A stretch of DNA of 19,844 bases from Pseudaquidulcibacter sp964557085 (lineage in GTDB: Bacteria; Pseudomonadota; Alphaproteobacteria; Caulobacterales; Aquidulcibacteraceae): the NCBI GenBank assembly GCA_964557085.1, contig CAZKYS010000039.1, positions 1 to 19,844 of the forward strand, read 5' to 3'. How positions within the stretch are numbered: the stretch's first letter is position 1; each line of letters starts with the position of its first letter. Shown in pieces: positions 1-7,948 of the stretch. The position numbers and the translations under genes are program-made. The notes beneath the pieces were generated by a model. The model saw nothing but the letters and a program-made list of their open reading frames with translations. It was not told the DNA's origin and made no database searches.

Positions 1-142
1 CTTCACCGCGCTGTAGTGATAAAGAAACATCCTTTACAACCTCACGGCCTTTGAAGCTTTTGTTGAGGTTGGTTGCACTTAGACCTGATTTAGAAGTCTG
101 CCCGACATCTGATGTATCAAAAAAATGTATATTGCGCGCCAT
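1..142 (-). CDS. lptB: LptB, N-terminal part (cut by window edge)
   Basis: This is the ATPase of the LptB2FGC transporter, which extracts lipopolysaccharide from the inner membrane. Reading leftwards from an ATG at 142, the 47 visible codons include the segment LSATNLNKSFKGREVVKDVS followed by LSLQRGE. That is the typical first beta strands of an LPS-export ABC ATPase, just before the Walker A loop, which lies outside the window. An extra N-terminal stretch of about 20 residues (MARNIHFFDTSDVGQTSK) precedes the ABC fold. The start lies 12 bp after the lptA stop codon, so the two are probably cotranscribed. The identification rests on this short segment plus the lptC-lptA context. Confidence 0.85.
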   Translation of the reverse strand, partial: MARNIHFFDTSDVGQTSKSGLSATNLNKSFKGREVVKDVSLSLQRGE

Positions 143-154
143 TATATTTTGTTC

Positions 155-685
155 TTATTTCTTAGGCTTAGAAGGCGGTGCATCATTTGGGAAAAACACG
201 CCCTTAACCTTGCCGCTATTTGATTTCATTACCGATTGTTTTGTAATTGTATTAACCCGCAATTCATCACCAGTAAGGACGTTGCGGTTTTGGGTTAGGA
301 TTACATTACCAGTAAAAATGATTGTATTGTTTGCCGCATCAAAAACCGCACGGTCACCGCGCGCTTTTTCGGTTGGGGATGCGTAAAAAGTTTCACTATC
401 TGAAACTACTTTTTGAATTTTTCCATCACCTGCGCCATTATAAAACACAACGAATTTTGAAGATCTTATTGCCGCGCCATTTTGAATAACTTCTGCATTA
501 CCAGAAAAGATAGCACTATTATTTTGCGGCTGGACATCCATCAATGAGGCAGTAACTTGAATAGGGCCATTTTGCGTGTTTTGCGCGATTGAAGAGCCTG
601 AAACCATTGCAAATAAAGATGCCGCAATAAGCCCCCGCAATGTCGAAGAAAAATGTAAATTTTGTTTTGTATTCTTAATTTTCAT
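155..685 (-). CDS. lptA: LptA, periplasmic LPS-bridge protein
   Basis: LptA forms the periplasmic beta-jellyroll bridge that carries lipopolysaccharide from LptC to the outer-membrane LptD/E complex. The 176-residue product has a clear signal peptide: basic MKIKNTKQ, a hydrophobic core at about residues 17-30, and probable cleavage after A34 (SSIA/Q). An OstA-type domain fills the rest, with the recurring beta-strand pattern seen in ITVTA-, FSGNAEV-, DRAVFD- and TIIFTGNVILTQ-like segments. The C-terminal tail is basic and proline-rich (PPSKPKK). The length is normal for the family. It starts 11 bp after lptC and ends 12 bp before lptB, in the usual lptC-lptA-lptB order. Confidence 0.93.
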   Translation of the reverse strand: MKIKNTKQNLHFSSTLRGLIAASLFAMVSGSSIAQNTQNGPIQVTASLMDVQPQNNSAIFSGNAEVIQNGAAIRSSKFVVFYNGAGDGKIQKVVSDSETFYASPTEKARGDRAVFDAANNTIIFTGNVILTQNRNVLTGDELRVNTITKQSVMKSNSGKVKGVFFPNDAPPSKPKK

Positions 686-696
686 CTTGTCATAAC

Positions 697-1554
697 CTAT
701 TGCGAAAATGTTGCGTGTGCATGACCATTTAAGATAATGCGCTTTGTATCAGAATGGAACTCATAACGGTCGGAAGTTGCAGCGATTTTATCAAATTTCA
801 AACTTGTATTACCACTTCCATAAATAACATTGTTATTCAATAAAAATGTTGCCGCTTTTGAGCTTGCATTACCTTTGGCAAATGTAATGTTTACAAAAGA
901 ATTATTGTCGGAAACGATTTGTGGAACATTTAATTTTGCATCATCGCCAAGTTTTAATTCTTGGGTTTTGTCATTCCAAATTCCACTATTACTTTCTAAA
1001 TGTTCACCACTTTTGCGCGCAAATTGAACGCTTTGCGTTAAATAAATAATTGGTTCAGCAAGGGTAAAGCCTTTGCCATCAGGGCTTGCAATTCTTCCAT
1101 AATATGCGTTTTGCGCATAAGCTTTGTCGCCATTTGAGTGGGTCATTTCAACATTGGTTTTTAATGTAAGCTCTTGCCTTGTCTCGTTCCAAACGCCAGT
1201 TTTTGCTTTAATTTGAGAGCCAAATTGCGTTTGCATTACAGGGTTTATAAGTTCAATATCACTTACACCATTTCCTAATTGGCGTTTTGCCTCATCGGCG
1301 GTAACAATAACACGACCGTTTTCAATAGAATGCCCAATAAAAGTTGGTTTTTCAATTACTAGCTTGTCGCCTTTTACAACATTCTTATTGGTTTCATTTT
1401 TTGGTTTTAAAAAACCAAATATTAGCATACCAACAAAAATGGCTGCCGAAGCGATAATTGTAACCAGAAAAAGTGTTCGCAAAAATTTGATACGCAAACT
1501 GCGGATTTGTAATCCGCGGTCATTTGCTAAATTTTCACTTTGTTTTTCGGGCAT
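697..1554 (-). CDS. lptC: LptC, inner-membrane LPS export protein
   Basis: LptC is the bitopic inner-membrane partner that passes lipopolysaccharide from LptB2FG to LptA. The 285-residue product has a short cytoplasmic N-terminus, one transmembrane helix at about residues 26-49 (FLRTLFLVTIIASAAIFVGM), and a periplasmic region rich in beta strands. That region includes an LptA-like half near the C-terminus (NGHAHATFSQ at the end). It is longer than the roughly 190-residue enterobacterial protein, as is common in Alphaproteobacteria. It lies 27 bp downstream of the RNase D gene and 11 bp upstream of lptA, so one operon is likely. Identification is from topology, fold pattern and position. Confidence 0.88.
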   Translation of the reverse strand: MPEKQSENLANDRGLQIRSLRIKFLRTLFLVTIIASAAIFVGMLIFGFLKPKNETNKNVVKGDKLVIEKPTFIGHSIENGRVIVTADEAKRQLGNGVSDIELINPVMQTQFGSQIKAKTGVWNETRQELTLKTNVEMTHSNGDKAYAQNAYYGRIASPDGKGFTLAEPIIYLTQSVQFARKSGEHLESNSGIWNDKTQELKLGDDAKLNVPQIVSDNNSFVNITFAKGNASSKAATFLLNNNVIYGSGNTSLKFDKIAATSDRYEFHSDTKRIILNGHAHATFSQ

Positions 1555-1581
1555 TATCTTTTTCTGTTTCTTTGCGGCAAA

Positions 1582-2193
1582 TTAGTGCGAAAAAATGTCG
1601 ATTTCACCAAAACCATTCAAGTCAAGCATTGCCTGAGTTGGCAGGAATTTGAAACAAGCATTCGCAATTTCAACTCTATTATGTCTTTGTAACATTTCAA
1701 CTAATTTGTTTTTTGCGCCATGCAAATATAAAACATCAGATGCGGCATAATTTAATTGTGCTTCACTTAAAGTTTCTTGACCCCAATCTGACGATTGTTG
1801 TTGTTTATTAAGTTCTACGCCAACTAATTCACGCAACAAGTCTTTAAGGCCATGCCTGTCGGTATATGTGCGGCAAAGTTTTGATGCAATTTTGGTGCAA
1901 AAAACTGGTGCGCATAATATACCAAGATATTTGTATATCATCGCAATATCAAAGCGACCAAAATGGAAAAGCTTTTCAATTTTGCTATCAGTAAGTAATT
2001 TCTTTAGATTTGGGCATTCGTAGGTTTTACGGTCAAATTGAACAACATGCGCATTACCGTCGCCACTTGATAATTGAATAACGCACAATTCATCACGAAC
2101 AAGTGAAAGCCCCATGGTTTCGCAATCAATTGCAACACTATCCCCAAATTCTAACCCATCAGGCAGATCGCCCTTATAATAAAAAACTGTCAA
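1582..2193 (-). CDS. rnd: Ribonuclease D-like 3'-5' exonuclease (short form)
   Basis: This is a DEDDy-type 3'-5' exoribonuclease; family members trim the 3' ends of structured RNAs such as tRNA. The 203 residues contain just the exonuclease domain. Exo I is DCETMGL with D23 and E25, Exo II has D82 in HFGRFD, and Exo III is Y149-A-A-S-D153. The HRDC domains of E. coli RNase D (about 375 residues) are absent, which is usual for the short alphaproteobacterial form. The start is a TTG at 2193, preceded by AGAGG with 5-nt spacing. MTVFYYKGDLPDGLEFG matches the usual N-terminus of these short proteins. It heads the cluster leading into lptC, a common alphaproteobacterial arrangement. Confidence 0.9.
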   Translation of the reverse strand: MTVFYYKGDLPDGLEFGDSVAIDCETMGLSLVRDELCVIQLSSGDGNAHVVQFDRKTYECPNLKKLLTDSKIEKLFHFGRFDIAMIYKYLGILCAPVFCTKIASKLCRTYTDRHGLKDLLRELVGVELNKQQQSSDWGQETLSEAQLNYAASDVLYLHGAKNKLVEMLQRHNRVEIANACFKFLPTQAMLDLNGFGEIDIFSH

Positions 2194-2301
2194 AATAACC
2201 TCTGAATATAATATATGGGCTTTTATACTTTATACTTATGATTGCCAAGTTCAATTTCTATAAGTGGTGTCTGACTGTGACATTTATGCAATCGAAATTT
2301 C

Positions 2302-2315
2302 TTACTACTTAGTAA
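2302..2315. promoter_or_regulatory. Palindrome TTACTACTTAGTAA in the rnd/mcp divergent spacer
   Basis: TTACTA and TAGTAA flank a CT centre, giving a perfect 6-bp dyad in the 239-bp region between the divergent RNase D and chemoreceptor genes. Three TGTGC(A/C)T motifs follow at 2320, 2339 and 2352. The dyad could be an operator, but no family is recognised and a chance palindrome in AT-rich DNA is possible. Confidence 0.2.
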
Positions 2316-2404
2316 TATCTGTGCATTTTATAAAAATATGTGCCTAATTTTTGTGCATTAATCTATTGGAAACAATTTTATTTAAAACGTTTGGAAGCAT
2401 TTTA

Positions 2405-2432
2405 TATAATAAATTAATCTTCAGGTAAGGAA
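2405..2432 (+). promoter_or_regulatory. Possible -10 box and ribosome binding site of the chemoreceptor gene
   Basis: A perfect TATAAT occupies 2405-2410. The purine-rich AGGTAAGGA (2423-2431) lies directly before the ATG at 2433. No convincing -35 hexamer is found 16-18 bp upstream, so the promoter is only suggested. The leader would be very short. Confidence 0.35.
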
Positions 2433-4124
2433 ATGAAATTGCTTCAATTTGGAAATATGCAGGTAAGTAAAAAAATAAATATCATAGTTATATTGGCTTA
2501 TATAGCTTTGGCTATGGTAACTGCGATAACAGTTTTTGAGTATAGAAATTCCCTTTATAATGATAAGAAAGACAAAGTTAAAGGCAATGTAGAAGTTGCC
2601 ATGTCCATTATTGAAAATTATGCAACCCAAGAAAAAAGTGGAAAAATCACAAGGGATCAAGCGCAATCAATAGCCAGAAATGAAATTAAAAGCCTTCGAT
2701 ATGATGGTAAAAACTATTTTTGGATTATGGATAAAGATGTAAATGTAATCATGCATCCAACCAGTGCTGAACTTGATGGCAAAAATGCTGCTTATAAAAA
2801 AGACCAAAAAGGATTGGCGCTTTTTGTTGAAATGGCAAAAGTTGCTAATGCAAAAGGTGAGGGTTATGTCCGTTATTATTGGAACAAGCCTGATAAGCCA
2901 AAAACAAGCTCTTTTGAAAAAATTAGCTTTGTTAAGAAAAATAATGATTGGGGATGGATTGTCGGCACAGGTGTTTATGTTGATGATGTTAATTCTGAAC
3001 TTTTAAAAGCCCTAATACCGTTGGCAATTATGATGATTTTAATTGTTGCCGTATTTTGGACCATCTCAAAGAAAATTAGTGCCGATATTAAATCAGCGGT
3101 TACAACAATTAACCTAGCAATGACAGATGTGGCAAAAGGAAGTAAGGTTGATAAATTGCTTGAAAATCGCCACGATGAATTTGGCGAAATGGCAAAAAGC
3201 TTAAAGCAAATGAGCATTATGCTTGAACAAAGCAAGGAATTAGAGCGCCAAAATGAAATCAAAAACAAACAAGAGGCAAAGCGCTTATTGGATGAAAACA
3301 TAAATGTGTTTGAAGCAAAAATAAGTCCGATTTTGAATGCTTTTGACGCTTCAACAATAGAGCTTACAAAAACTTCTGATGGTCTTTCAAATGTTGTATC
3401 TGATGTAAGTTCGCGCGCCCAAGTTGTTGCCCGCACTTCAAGCGACACTTCATTGAACATAAGCACAGTTGCCTCGGCAACAGAGGAAATGTCAGCAACC
3501 GCAAATGAAATTTCCGAGCAGATGTCATTCTTTACCGTGGCAATGCGCGAAGCGATGAATGAAACTGCGAAAGCTGATGAAACATCATTGTTGCTTGATA
3601 GCGCCACTTCACGAATTGGTGAAGTTGTTGCAATTATTCAGGGGCTTGCGGCGCAAATTAATTTACTGGCGCTTAATGCAACTATTGAATCTGCGCGCGC
3701 AGGTGAGGCAGGGCGTGGCTTTGCCGTTGTTGCCAATGAAGTAAAACAATTGGCTGACCAAACTGAAAAAGCAACGGGTGAAATTTCAACCAATATTGGA
3801 AATATACGTGAGGTTGCAAGTTCAGTTGTTGCCGCACTTGGTTCGATAAAGGGTTCGATTGAAAAAGTTGAATCAATATCGAATTCAATTTCAAGTGCAG
3901 TTGAAGAACAATCAGCCGCAACCCGCGATATTGCCCATAATATGTCAATGGCATCAACAGGAACCGCAGAAATTGATTCAAGCATTAATCAAGTTAGTGA
4001 ATATGCGGTTGATGCTTCATCTGCGGCAATGCAATCAAAATCTTCCGCGCAAAATCTTTATGAACAATCGCAAAGATTAAGTAACGAAATAAAAGGATTT
4101 ATAAATTCTGTTCGCGCCGCATAA
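2433..4124 (+). CDS. Methyl-accepting chemotaxis protein with Cache sensor
   Basis: This is a transmembrane chemoreceptor that controls CheA/CheW signalling. The 563 residues show TM1 at about 15-36, a periplasmic single Cache domain (sCache_2 type) at about 40-190 with the recognisable YDGKNYFWIMD and WGWIVGTGVYVDD segments, and TM2 at about 193-212. A HAMP linker covers about 213-270, and the signalling coiled coil runs to the end. The conserved hairpin tip is at about 408-440 (INLLALNATIESARAGEAGRG). Cache receptors of this class often bind small carboxylates, but the ligand cannot be read here. There is no C-terminal CheR-binding pentapeptide. No other chemotaxis genes are nearby, so it is an orphan receptor. 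A second in-frame ATG at 2457 is a possible alternative start. Confidence 0.95.
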   Translation: MKLLQFGNMQVSKKINIIVILAYIALAMVTAITVFEYRNSLYNDKKDKVKGNVEVAMSIIENYATQEKSGKITRDQAQSIARNEIKSLRYDGKNYFWIMDKDVNVIMHPTSAELDGKNAAYKKDQKGLALFVEMAKVANAKGEGYVRYYWNKPDKPKTSSFEKISFVKKNNDWGWIVGTGVYVDDVNSELLKALIPLAIMMILIVAVFWTISKKISADIKSAVTTINLAMTDVAKGSKVDKLLENRHDEFGEMAKSLKQMSIMLEQSKELERQNEIKNKQEAKRLLDENINVFEAKISPILNAFDASTIELTKTSDGLSNVVSDVSSRAQVVARTSSDTSLNISTVASATEEMSATANEISEQMSFFTVAMREAMNETAKADETSLLLDSATSRIGEVVAIIQGLAAQINLLALNATIESARAGEAGRGFAVVANEVKQLADQTEKATGEISTNIGNIREVASSVVAALGSIKGSIEKVESISNSISSAVEEQSAATRDIAHNMSMASTGTAEIDSSINQVSEYAVDASSAAMQSKSSAQNLYEQSQRLSNEIKGFINSVRAA

Positions 4125-4235
4125 AATATTAAAATTTAATCTATCCCCTAAAGGAGCATTGTCAAAATTGCCATTAACTATCTTTTAAATTGTTGCGCCT
4201 TCGTATAGAAGGCCATTACAAAGGATTAATTACAA

Positions 4236-5897
4236 ATGGCGCAACAATATATTTTTCAAATGCAAGAACTTTCAAAAACTTATGCGGGTGGCAAAAAGGT
4301 TTTTGAAAATATCTGGCTTTCATTTTACCCTGATGCAAAAATCGGCGTGGTTGGTGTAAACGGTTCGGGTAAATCGACACTTTTGAAAATTATGGCGGGT
4401 CTTGATAAGGATTTTAACGGCGAAGCGCGCCCCGCAAAAGACACAAAAATGGGTTATTTACCACAAGAGCCTGAACTTGATCCAAAATTATCGGTTTGGG
4501 AAAATGTGATTTCCGAATGTCCTGAAAAAATCCTTTTGGATAAATTCAACGCAATTTCCATGAAAATGGCCGAAGATTATTCGGACGAATTAATGGAAGA
4601 AATGACCGCCCTTCAAGAACAAGTTGATGCTGCCGATGCATGGGATATTGATAGTAAAATCGAAATGGCAATGGGCGCACTTCGCTGCCCTGATAATGAT
4701 GCGGACGTTTCCAAACTTTCGGGCGGTGAAAAACGCCGCGTTGCATTGTGCCGCCTTCTTTTATCAAAACCTGATATGATTCTTCTTGATGAACCGACAA
4801 ACCATTTGGACGCGGAATCAGTGGCATGGCTTCAACACCATTTAGAAGAATTCCCTGGTTGCGTAATTTTGGTAACCCACGATCGTTACTTCCTTGACCA
4901 AGTTACCAAATGGACGCTTGAATTAGATCGCGGCAAAGGCATTCCTTATGAGGGTAATTATTCGGCATGGCTTGAACAAAAAGCCAAACGCATGAAGCAA
5001 GAAGAGCGCGAAAGTGAAAGCCGCAAACGCGCCATTGACCGTGAACTTGAATGGGTTCGTCAATCACCAAAAGCGCGCCAAGCAAAATCAAAAGCCCGCC
5101 TTGCAGCATACGAAGATTTGGTCAATCAGGCCGAGCGCGAAAAACAAACCTTCGCCCAAATCCAAATTCCACCGGGTCCACGCCTTGGCACAAAAGTTCT
5201 TGAAGTTGAGAATTTGGTTAAAGGTTTCGGCGATAAACTTCTTATTGATGGGCTTTCATTCAAATTGCCACCTGCGGGCATTGTTGGGGTTATTGGGCCG
5301 AATGGAGCGGGTAAATCGACATTATTTGGCATGATTACCGGCAAAACTGCGCCTGATTCTGGCACGCTTACTTTGGGTGATAGTGTTAAACTTGGTTATG
5401 TTGACCAAAGCCGTGACGCGCTTGATGATAATAAAAATATCTGGGAAGAAATTTCGGGCGGTTTGGACATTATCGAAGTTGGCGGCCGCGAAATTAACAG
5501 CCGCGCCTATGTTTCATCTTTCAATTTCAAAGGCGGCGACCAACAGAAAAAAGTTGGCCTATTATCAGGCGGTGAAAGAAACCGTGTGCATCTTGCCAAA
5601 ACCCTTAAAATGGGCGCAAACGTCCTATTACTCGATGAGCCGACAAATGACTTGGACGTTGAAACCCTACAAGCCCTAGAGGCCGCCTTGGACGATTACC
5701 CAGGCTGCGCAGTGGTCATTTCCCACGACAGATGGTTCCTCGACCGCGTCGCAACCCATATCTTAGCATTCGAAGGCAATTCACACGTTGAATGGTTCGA
5801 AGGAAACTTCGAAGCCTATGAAGAAGATAAGAAGCGCAGACTTGGCGTTGAGAATTTGATACCAGAGAAGATTAAGTTCCAGAAGTTTGCGCGATAA
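4236..5897 (+). CDS. ettA: EttA, ABC-F energy-dependent translational throttle
   Basis: EttA is a soluble ABC-F ATPase. In E. coli it binds the ribosomal E site and couples early elongation to the ATP/ADP ratio. The 553 residues match the family length of about 555. The first ATPase half has Walker A G40-VNGSGKS-T48, signature LSGGEKRR (161-168) and Walker B MILLDEPTNH (181-190, catalytic E186). The basic, charged inter-domain linker lies at about 240-310. The second half has Walker A GPNGAGKST (354-362), signature LSGGERNR (443-450) and Walker B with E468. The Arm-like insert follows the first Walker A. An AAGGA site precedes the ATG by 10 nt. It is transcribed alone, and repeat copy A begins 5 bp after its stop. 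Confidence 0.96.
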   Translation: MAQQYIFQMQELSKTYAGGKKVFENIWLSFYPDAKIGVVGVNGSGKSTLLKIMAGLDKDFNGEARPAKDTKMGYLPQEPELDPKLSVWENVISECPEKILLDKFNAISMKMAEDYSDELMEEMTALQEQVDAADAWDIDSKIEMAMGALRCPDNDADVSKLSGGEKRRVALCRLLLSKPDMILLDEPTNHLDAESVAWLQHHLEEFPGCVILVTHDRYFLDQVTKWTLELDRGKGIPYEGNYSAWLEQKAKRMKQEERESESRKRAIDRELEWVRQSPKARQAKSKARLAAYEDLVNQAEREKQTFAQIQIPPGPRLGTKVLEVENLVKGFGDKLLIDGLSFKLPPAGIVGVIGPNGAGKSTLFGMITGKTAPDSGTLTLGDSVKLGYVDQSRDALDDNKNIWEEISGGLDIIEVGGREINSRAYVSSFNFKGGDQQKKVGLLSGGERNRVHLAKTLKMGANVLLLDEPTNDLDVETLQALEAALDDYPGCAVVISHDRWFLDRVATHILAFEGNSHVEWFEGNFEAYEEDKKRRLGVENLIPEKIKFQKFAR

Positions 5898-5902
5898 TAT
5901 CC

Positions 5903-6021
5903 CTAATTGCTTCCCTTGAGGGAAGCTGTCACGCTTGCGTGACTGAAGGGTGGCTGTTTCGGGGACAACTAACGCCGCGATAACCTGCAATGTCGCGGCC
6001 ACCCTTCCGTCTTTTTGCCTA
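5903..6021. repeat. Dispersed structured repeat, copy A (right end missing)
   Basis: This 119-bp segment is almost identical to copy B at 7754-7871. It contains CTTCCC-TTGA-GGGAAG, then the hairpin GTCACGC-TT-GCGTGAC (5928-5943). A long stem GAAGGGTGGC/GCCACCCTTC follows and encloses an inner stem GCCGCGA/TCGCGGC. Similarity to copy B stops after TTTTTGCCTA, so the right terminal part present in B is missing here. It begins 5 bp after the ettA stop and may also serve as a 3' end or terminator structure. No transposase is encoded. Confidence 0.9.
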
Positions 6022-6245
6022 AACATAATCAAGTCTCCCAAAATCTGAAGTCAGAATAATTTACTTTGATAAGTTGTTACCCCATTTTACGAAAAACCTT
6101 ATGATAATAAGGTGTTGTACTATTTAAATAGAGAAACTACTTTAGTTTTCTAAAGATTTTAAATCAGAGTATAAATCATAGTTTGCATAAGTTGTGGTTT
6201 TGTACGATTTAATCTAAATAAAAACTTTGCAAATATTCGGTCTAT
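6022..6245. other. AT-rich gene-free spacer with two small hairpins
   Basis: No gene is seen here. Two short perfect dyads stand out: ACCTTAT-GATA-ATAAGGT (6096-6113) and CTTTAG-TTTT-CTAAAG (6140-6155). They lie upstream of the unknown gene and could be operator or leader structures. The base composition is much more AT-rich than in the flanking housekeeping genes. No confident promoter pair is found. Confidence 0.4.
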
Positions 6246-6277
6246 TTCGATATATATATATATATATATATATCGAA
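6246..6277. repeat. (TA)11 inside a perfect 32-bp palindrome
   Basis: Eleven TA dinucleotides (6251-6272) are flanked by TTCGA and TCGAA, making a perfect palindrome that ends 24 bp before the likely ATG of the unknown gene at 6302. Dinucleotide tracts of this length are prone to slipped-strand copy-number change, and long AT palindromes can extrude cruciforms. Confidence 0.95.
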
Positions 6278-6301
6278 TATATATTGTTTTTGGGGTATGC
6301 T

Positions 6302-7483
6302 ATGTTCGATTCTGCTATCTTGCGATATAATTCAGAATTCAATAATTCTTTAGGAGGGTTATTGGAGGCGCTGCTTTATTATAATCGTATTCATGTATTA
6401 TTTTCAGATCAAGAAGTTGGAGGAATTATACAGCGCATTGGGATAAAAAACTTTGAAGCAATTGTAAACATACCGCATTTAACCGTCTCAATTTTTCCTG
6501 AATTTATTGGCATTTTAAGTGAAGCAAATTCTGGGTTTTCAGAACACACTGGTGTTATCGCTAGAATAATTGCTGAAACTGATGGTAAGCCAATAAAAAT
6601 TAAGACACTTGCATTAAATAATATTTCTGACCTTTCGGGGGAAAAGAAAGGCAGGAGGTTAGAAAACTTAATTTTTTCTAAGTGCAGGGTTTCAACATAT
6701 GAAAAATTATTAGGTGTACACAGTGATACAAATGAGTTTATGTTTGAGACCGTAAAGAATAAAGCTACTCTTGAGCCTTTCATCAATTTGGTGGCTAAAA
6801 AAAATGGGGCAACCTTCAACACCAAGGCTTTTGATGAATTGAATACATCTGTTCATTTAAATGAAGCAAAAAAAATTGTTACATTCAATGGTGAATTAGG
6901 CCCAGTATTTATTGGAGGAAATCGCGATAATACAAATTGGAATAATGTTCTTGCTGAAGTTCATCAATATTGGATAGAGAATTTTATTTCTACATCAGTT
7001 AGGTGCGATGTGTTTTCAAATAATTTTTACAATCAGGTTGCTAATATTCACTTGAATGATGCATTTAAGAAGTCGGTTGTTGGTCAAGACTCAATTTTAC
7101 AATTTCAAAACTATGTTTTTGAAAATGGTAAATATTTTGCGGAAGCAATAGATTCAGGTCAGTTAGAAATTTCAAATGCAATTAAACTTATCATGAAGCA
7201 CTCCGCACTCAGAGAATGGGTTGGAAGTATTCCGCCAGGTTCAGACGTCATGCAAGAGTATTGCTCAAAAATTCTCGAAGATGAAACAAGTGGGATAAAA
7301 GTTGGAAAGGCAATAACAAAAACATTATTTGCAGTTGGGGGAGCTGCCCTTCAAACTGATTTAATTCTTGGAACGCTTTCAAATCTAGGGTTAGATTCAG
7401 TGCAAACATTTATTATGAATAATTTACTTAATAGTTGGTCTCCAAGTGCATTTGTTAAAGACTTAAAGAGACAAATCGATTAG
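6302..7483 (+). CDS. Unknown protein (393 aa), AT-rich accessory gene
   Basis: I do not recognise this protein. The reading frame extends upstream to an ATG at 6227, but that would translate the TA tract as an Ile-Tyr run. The ATG at 6302, with GGGG 6 nt upstream, is therefore preferred, giving MFDSAILRYNSEFNNSLGG. The product looks cytosolic: no signal peptide and no convincing transmembrane helix, although the C-terminal 60 residues contain hydrophobic stretches (TLFAVGGAALQTDLILG). The N-terminus has an amphipathic LLEALLYYNRIHVLF segment. No catalytic motif is evident. Its composition is clearly more AT-rich than the flanking core genes, and it lies between two copies of a dispersed repeat. 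Both facts suggest acquisition by transfer. Defence, toxin or regulatory roles are all possible, and none is shown. Confidence 0.7.
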   Translation: MFDSAILRYNSEFNNSLGGLLEALLYYNRIHVLFSDQEVGGIIQRIGIKNFEAIVNIPHLTVSIFPEFIGILSEANSGFSEHTGVIARIIAETDGKPIKIKTLALNNISDLSGEKKGRRLENLIFSKCRVSTYEKLLGVHSDTNEFMFETVKNKATLEPFINLVAKKNGATFNTKAFDELNTSVHLNEAKKIVTFNGELGPVFIGGNRDNTNWNNVLAEVHQYWIENFISTSVRCDVFSNNFYNQVANIHLNDAFKKSVVGQDSILQFQNYVFENGKYFAEAIDSGQLEISNAIKLIMKHSALREWVGSIPPGSDVMQEYCSKILEDETSGIKVGKAITKTLFAVGGAALQTDLILGTLSNLGLDSVQTFIMNNLLNSWSPSAFVKDLKRQID

Positions 7484-7616
7484 ATGTATGATGGTTTCAA
7501 AATTATAATTGTCTTTGTTGGTTAAATATTGATTGATTGCAACTTATTGACTTTGTTTTTTATTGATTTGATTGTGCAGTTTAAATGCATTTGAGGCACC
7601 AAAGAGGTAGGTCACT

Positions 7617-7757
7617 ATGAAAAAATCAGATAATCTTAAACAATTCCCAAAATTAACAACCGACCAAGAAGCCGAAGATTTTTTGGAAAATTCAGACCTT
7701 AGTGAGTTTGACCTTTCAAGCATGAAGCCCGTGCGTTTTTTAGAGAACGCAATCTAA
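7617..7757 (+). pseudogene. Truncated CopG-type antitoxin (46 aa)
   Basis: The 46-residue frame begins at an ATG with a good site upstream (GAGGTAGG). Its sequence, FPKLTTDQEAEDFLENSDLS followed by EFDLSSMKPVRF, matches the N-terminal part of CopG-family type II antitoxins of the BrnA-like group (PF12441). Full-length members continue, after a PVRF-like segment, into a ribbon-helix-helix or helical DNA-binding part and reach about 75-90 residues. Here the frame stops at 7755-7757, inside the first bases of repeat copy B, and the expected remainder is not found beyond the repeat. No BrnT-like toxin gene precedes it. It is probably a remnant cut short by repeat insertion, though a short functional peptide cannot be excluded. 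Confidence 0.6.
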
Positions 7758-7906
7758 TTGCTTCCCTTGAGGGAAGCTGTCACCGAAGGTGACTGAAGGG
7801 TGGATGTTTCGGGGACAACTAACGCCGCGATAAGCTGCAATGTCGCGGCCACCCTTCCGTCTTTTTGCCTATGGCAAAAAGCCACCTTCCCTCTAGGGAA
7901 GGAATT
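7754..7906. repeat. Dispersed structured repeat, copy B (full length, MITE-like)
   Basis: This is the longer copy of the repeat seen at 5903-6021. Its ends form imperfect 26-bp inverted repeats (7756-7781 against 7881-7906, 22 of 26 matching). Each end is itself nearly palindromic around CTTCCCT/AGGGAAG. Internal structures are the hairpin GTCACC-GAA-GGTGAC (7779-7793), a stem GAAGGGTGG/CCACCCTTC (7795-7803 with 7849-7857) enclosing GCCGCGA/TCGCGGC, and CTTTTTGCC-TAT-GGCAAAAAG (7861-7881). It has no coding capacity. It overlaps the stop of the antitoxin remnant and ends 42 bp before the DUF559 gene. Confidence 0.9.
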
Positions 7907-7948
7907 GAGTGTGTTTACAAAATCTATTAGAACATATATAGAACATTT

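Noticed and set aside
6227..6301. In-frame upstream ATG adding 25 residues to the unknown protein
   Set aside because: It would translate the TA tract into an Ile-Tyr run, and the ATG at 6302 has a better-placed purine-rich site. It is kept only as a phase-variation possibility.
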